In this document: piece by piece, positions 61,521-64,000 of the stretch | How the letters are laid out: each line of letters opens with the position of its first letter | How positions within the stretch are numbered: position 1 is the first letter of the stretch | Assembly (NCBI GenBank): GCA_003388505.1 | Contig: QQVO01000078.1 | Coordinates: 54,357 to 118,356, forward strand | Direction: 5' to 3' | DNA: 64,000 nucleotides | From: Planctomycetota bacterium | GTDB lineage: Bacteria; Planctomycetota; Planctomycetia; Planctomycetales; Planctomycetaceae | Made by a program: the position numbers and the translations under genes | The notes under the pieces: generated by a model | The model's input: the letters and a program-made list of their open reading frames with translations, nothing else | Told to the model about the DNA's origin: nothing | Database searches by the model: none

Positions 61521-62139
61521 CGACGTTGTGACGGTGTGAGTGCGACCGACGACCCTCCCGGTCATCGAGCCGGCCTGCTCCAGCCGGCGGTTCGATGATC
61601 GTATTGGGTCAGAAACCCACTTACAATGATTTTCAAAGATCAAATTGGGAAAGAATCCCACAAGACGGCCGAATCTAACGACGCGCACTCCCACCGTCAA
61701 ATCCATTCCATCGATTCTCTCCGCATTTTCCGAAAATTCGGGAACGAGCGACTCGCGGACAGGCAAGCAGGCAGAAGGCGGGCGCAAGCCTTCTCGGACA
61801 GCCAGCCGAAAGCCGCTACGGGGAGATTCCCCCGGAGAACGTGGTTGGAGACCGTCGGTGTCGCCCCCGCGGTGTGTCACCCTGTGGGATTTCCGCCCAA
61901 CCCCTCAAAAGAGCTGTCAGCCCGGAACGCTCATCCGTCCTCATCCCGGATCCACGAGTGCTCCGTCACGCCGTGGTATGTAGATGGAACGGTGTAAACG
62001 GCAGCACGAATCCCTCCGTGTCTCCGTGCCTCCGTGAGGAATACTTCGCGCTACGTGTCCAGCGCATTGCGGACGCCGACTGCAGTCTGGCAGTTACGGT
62101 ACTCCCGACACTCTTCGAGCAACCTCATCCTCACCACGT
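61521..62139. other. Intergenic, no gene recognised
   Basis: A 619-base spacer. It contains a GCCGGCCTGCTCCAGCCGGC palindromic block near 61568-61590 and the CCGTGTCTCCGTGCCTCCGT oligonucleotide repeat at 62012-62040. A frame open upstream of the MraZ-like gene to 61880 has no recognisable family sequence. Confidence 0.45.
62012..62040. repeat. Oligonucleotide repeat (CCTCCGTGTCTCCGTGCCTC type)
   Basis: Reverse-complement form of the CACGGAGG blocks at 53306-53343 and 54665-54701. No GxxExxY gene is next to it, so the repeat also occurs alone. Confidence 0.65.
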
Positions 62140-62287
62140 GCCGCGCAAGAATTCCTTCATCAACTCACGCAGCCAAATCGCCGCATCTCCCGGTCACACC
62201 CAATCTTGATCACTACGACCGCTGCGAGTACTCTCAAAACAGATTGGCGAGAGAGAACGAAGTTCTGCCCACTGCTCACATATGCCG
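62140..62287 (+). repeat. Duplicated upstream region (family G), copy 1
   Basis: About 148 bases that match 63753-63900. The first 51 bases (GCCGCGCAAGAATTCCTTC onward) differ at only two positions; the rest is clearly alignable up to the ATGCCG at its end. Both copies end at a start codon. Confidence 0.85.
62206..62234 (+). promoter_or_regulatory. Sigma70-type promoter candidate
   Basis: TTGATC (62206-62211), a 17-base spacer and TACTCT (62229-62234). The same elements with the same spacing occur in copy 2 (63819-63847). The expected start of transcription is about 40 bases before ATG 62282. Confidence 0.5.
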
Positions 62288-62884
62288 AGGTCCAAAATGC
62301 GACGCCCTGGTTTCGTTTGTCTCCTGATCGTCAACATCGTCGCAGCCATTGCTGCCGAGTTATCCGCTCAGGAACCAACGCCAGAGTCGATCACGCGGCA
62401 ACAGTTCAACCAGGTGTTCGTCAAAGTCATCGTGCCCGTCACCTCTCGCACTCCCAGGCAGGACGGCTCTGTCGTTGAATCCTGGGTTGCCGAGCAGCTC
62501 GAACAGCTCGGTGAGTCCGAGTGTTTTGCTCTCACCGACTGGGTGCCCGTTTGTGACGGGCTGCTTGCGGACGACATCGTCGACAACGACGTATGGGATG
62601 GCGGTCGTGTCGGTCAGCACCTCTATTGCCCCGTCGGCGGAGACATTCCTGAACGGGACAACGGTCGCTTGCTGGTGAACATGACTGGCTGGTCGCCAGG
62701 CGGTGGCTGTGAGGCAAACATCAGACTGTCGGATGAACCGGGCAATCGAGCAGTTGGCCCCGTACAGATTCTGGTTGGCAAAGAAAGAAAGCCGATCAAG
62801 ACCGAAATGCTGCTGCCGTACGTCGCAGTCATGATCGCGCCGCCACCTCACGAGGGCGTCACGTCAAACGGCGATGCCGAATAG
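62282..62884 (+). CDS. Small secreted protein, function unknown
   Basis: 200 residues from ATG 62282 (or ATG 62297, six codons in). Signal peptide: FVCLLIVNIVAAIAAELSAQ. The mature part has TRQQFNQVFVKVIVPVTSRT, WVAEQLEQLGESECFALTDW, VPVCDGLLADDIVDNDVWDG and LLVNMTGWSPGGGCEANIRL. It ends with a hydrophobic LPYVAVMIAPPPHE. I recognise no family. Three cysteines of the mature part could form a disulfide. It lies downstream of the duplicated region G1 with a promoter candidate. Confidence 0.6.
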   Translation: MPRSKMRRPGFVCLLIVNIVAAIAAELSAQEPTPESITRQQFNQVFVKVIVPVTSRTPRQDGSVVESWVAEQLEQLGESECFALTDWVPVCDGLLADDIVDNDVWDGGRVGQHLYCPVGGDIPERDNGRLLVNMTGWSPGGGCEANIRLSDEPGNRAVGPVQILVGKERKPIKTEMLLPYVAVMIAPPPHEGVTSNGDAE

Positions 62885-62986
62885 GCAGAACAAAGGGGTG
62901 AACCGCCGCCGCTGATCACGCGGATTCTGAAACCGCAGTCTCTTGGCGGTGGCCCGGTGGCCGCCGGCCTTATGCGTGAGGATCGA

Positions 62987-63562
62987 ATGCCAGATCAGCC
63001 CGAACTTCAGCAAGATGAAGACGCCTATTGGCGGTCATGCAAAGAGTTTGTACGGCTGATCATCGCCGAGCTGAATTGCTCCCTCAAAGCAAATCGCGTT
63101 TCGCTCAAGAAACGAAGGCAGATCTGCACAACATTCACCTTCAGCTTGTGCAACTTTCTCGACCATCAGTGGATGAAACCATCTGGCCGGACTCAGTACC
63201 CGCTTCTCTGTTTCGCAAAAACCTACTTTGACATCGATGTGCCCTTGGAATTGTCGCAGATCAACTTCCCGCACAAGTCCGTTGAACTGCACGCGATGGT
63301 CGGGGATGAGATCAACTGGTTCTTTAACGAGATAGGCGAGGACGGTGCCGCAATCGCGACGGGTGATGTGGGCAGCGAAACTGCGGACGTGGAGATTGAC
63401 GAAGCCGTCGAGCTGCTTCCTCAACCGTGTCCGACTTGCACCGGGACGGGCCAGTGCTTCTGCATTCGCAAAGGCGGTGGTGATTCCACGAACTGCGCCC
63501 GCTGTGGCGGCAGCGGTCATTGCAAGCACTGCGCGGGGTCCGGAGAATGGAGGCACCCATAA
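62987..63562 (+). CDS. DnaJ-type zinc-finger protein, function unknown
   Basis: About 191 residues from ATG 62987, preceded by GAGG. An N-terminal helical part (YWRSCKEFVRLIIAELNCSL, QICTTFTFSLCNFLDHQWMK, TYFDIDVPLELSQINFPHKS) is followed by an acidic linker. The C-terminal cysteine cluster reads CPTCTGTGQCFCIRKGG, then CARCGGSGHCKHCAGSG. The CxxCxGxG repeats are those of the DnaJ zinc-binding domain, here without a J domain. Such orphan domains bind unfolded proteins or nucleic acids in other proteins; the role here is unknown. It is 102 bases after the secreted protein, on the same strand. Confidence 0.65.
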   Translation: MPDQPELQQDEDAYWRSCKEFVRLIIAELNCSLKANRVSLKKRRQICTTFTFSLCNFLDHQWMKPSGRTQYPLLCFAKTYFDIDVPLELSQINFPHKSVELHAMVGDEINWFFNEIGEDGAAIATGDVGSETADVEIDEAVELLPQPCPTCTGTGQCFCIRKGGGDSTNCARCGGSGHCKHCAGSGEWRHP

Positions 63563-63752
63563 CCATGCCGTGAACCGGAGCGGCAGATCACGTGGAACTT
63601 GAAATCAACGTCGACAGTCGCCGCCGTGTCACGCTGGTCGTTACGACTACCGCACCGCCCCCCGCTCCCACGCCAAGCAAACCCGCCCCACACCGCGACC
63701 GATCCTGTCCGTGAGTGTCACACGCCAGCCCTTCTCGCACCCGCCCCGGTTC
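63563..63752. other. Intergenic, only a doubtful 40-codon frame
   Basis: A frame from GTG 63592 to a stop at 63712-63714 would encode 40 residues (VELEINVDSRRRVTLVV, then a Pro-rich tail). A GGAG lies about nine bases before. There is no family resemblance; I do not call it a gene. Confidence 0.35.
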
Positions 63753-63900
63753 GCCGCGCAAGAATTCCTTCGTCAATTCACGCAGCCAAATCGCCGCATC
63801 TCCTGTCCACGCCGCAGATTGATCGCTATGACCGCGGCGAGTATTCTCAAGGCAGATTGTTGGGAGATAATCAAGTTCGTCAGCAAGAGTTGCCGTATGC
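63753..63900 (+). repeat. Duplicated upstream region (family G), copy 2
   Basis: Counterpart of 62140-62287, ending at the ATG of the next frame. The promoter-like hexamers and their 17-base spacing are conserved. Confidence 0.85.
63819..63847 (+). promoter_or_regulatory. Sigma70-type promoter candidate
   Basis: TTGATC (63819-63824), 17 bases, TATTCT (63842-63847), conserved with 62206-62234. It lies 50 bases ahead of ATG 63897. Confidence 0.5.
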
Positions 63901-64000
63901 CGCTAAGTGGCAATGAAAAGACCACCGCCAAGCGTCGAATCATGAAACTCGTGACGACGCCGATACTCGATCTTGGCTTCACACTCGCAGGTGGCGGGAG
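63897..64000 (+). CDS. Start of an unidentified protein, cut by the window edge
   Basis: From ATG 63897 the frame reads MPLSGNEKTTAKRRIMKLVT, then TPILDLGFTLAGGG, and is open to the right edge. The start follows the duplicated upstream region G2 at the same place as the secreted protein follows G1, which is the main reason to believe it. An ATG at 63942 (MKLVT) is an alternative start. No family can be named from 34 codons. Confidence 0.35.
   Translation, partial: MPLSGNEKTTAKRRIMKLVTTPILDLGFTLAGGG

Noticed and set aside
63592..63714. A 40-codon small gene
   Set aside because: GTG start, Pro-rich tail, no family or conserved context; it may be chance.

Overview
The window looks like chromosomal DNA of a planctomycete. 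It is GC-rich and carries many secreted proteins of planctomycete-type families (DUF1207, DUF1569, DUF6807/PmoA-like, CehA/McbA-type metallohydrolases), a futalosine-route menaquinone gene (mqnC), and an unusually large set of MoxR / DUF58 / von Willebrand A (vWA) genes. Intergenic spaces are filled with several families of dispersed palindromic or tandem-oligonucleotide repeats. I saw no rRNA, tRNA, CRISPR array or prophage. Assignments come from reading motifs by eye; no database search was run.

Layout. 1-17 kb is mixed metabolism: partial aroB, a secreted alpha/beta hydrolase, queC, an EF-hand-bearing metallohydrolase, a cobA-hemD fusion, rph, a SPOR-like secreted protein, a DUF1207 protein, a D-aminoacylase/beta-lactamase-like fusion, mqnC and a homocysteine methyltransferase-like gene. 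17-32 kb (+ strand, cluster I): a membrane coiled-coil protein; an Fe(III)-type ABC importer whose ATPase is fused to a lipoprotein-like NHL propeller; a giant vWA/GATase-like membrane protein; MoxR; DUF4058; DUF58; a GxxExxY nuclease-like gene; and a BatA-type vWA protein. 32-39 kb: a Tyr/Pro-rich secreted protein, argS, rsfS, a membrane pyrophosphatase and a lone MoxR. 39-40.5 kb: a RAYT-type transposase with REP-like palindromes, a DUF1569 gene, and decayed second copies of both gene ends. 40.5-56 kb (- strand, cluster II): transcription order MoxR, DUF58, GxxExxY, BatA, GxxExxY, vWA/GATase, coiled-coil, membrane protein, DUF4129, DUF4350, MoxR, DUF58. 56-64 kb: a c-type cytochrome-like lipoprotein, a DUF6807 protein, a CitG-like plus PTPS/QueD-like pair, a MraZ-like gene, a secreted protein, a DnaJ-type zinc-finger protein and the start of a further ORF.

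How the genes may work together. Clusters I and II hold paralogous versions of one machine. MoxR AAA+ ATPases probably remodel vWA-bearing partners: soluble DUF58 proteins, membrane BatA-like proteins, and large vWA/GATase-like proteins. Coiled-coil membrane proteins and the DUF4129/DUF4350 proteins accompany them. The role in planctomycetes is unknown; envelope assembly or stress tolerance are guesses from distant homologues.

The most striking accessory signal is a set of three small PD-(D/E)XK-like GxxExxY genes, all placed in the gaps of these two operons. One is flanked by perfect 48-bp direct repeats that begin two bases after a stop codon. Another is flanked by 24/26-matching direct repeats. 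They look like small mobile or homing-like nuclease cassettes.
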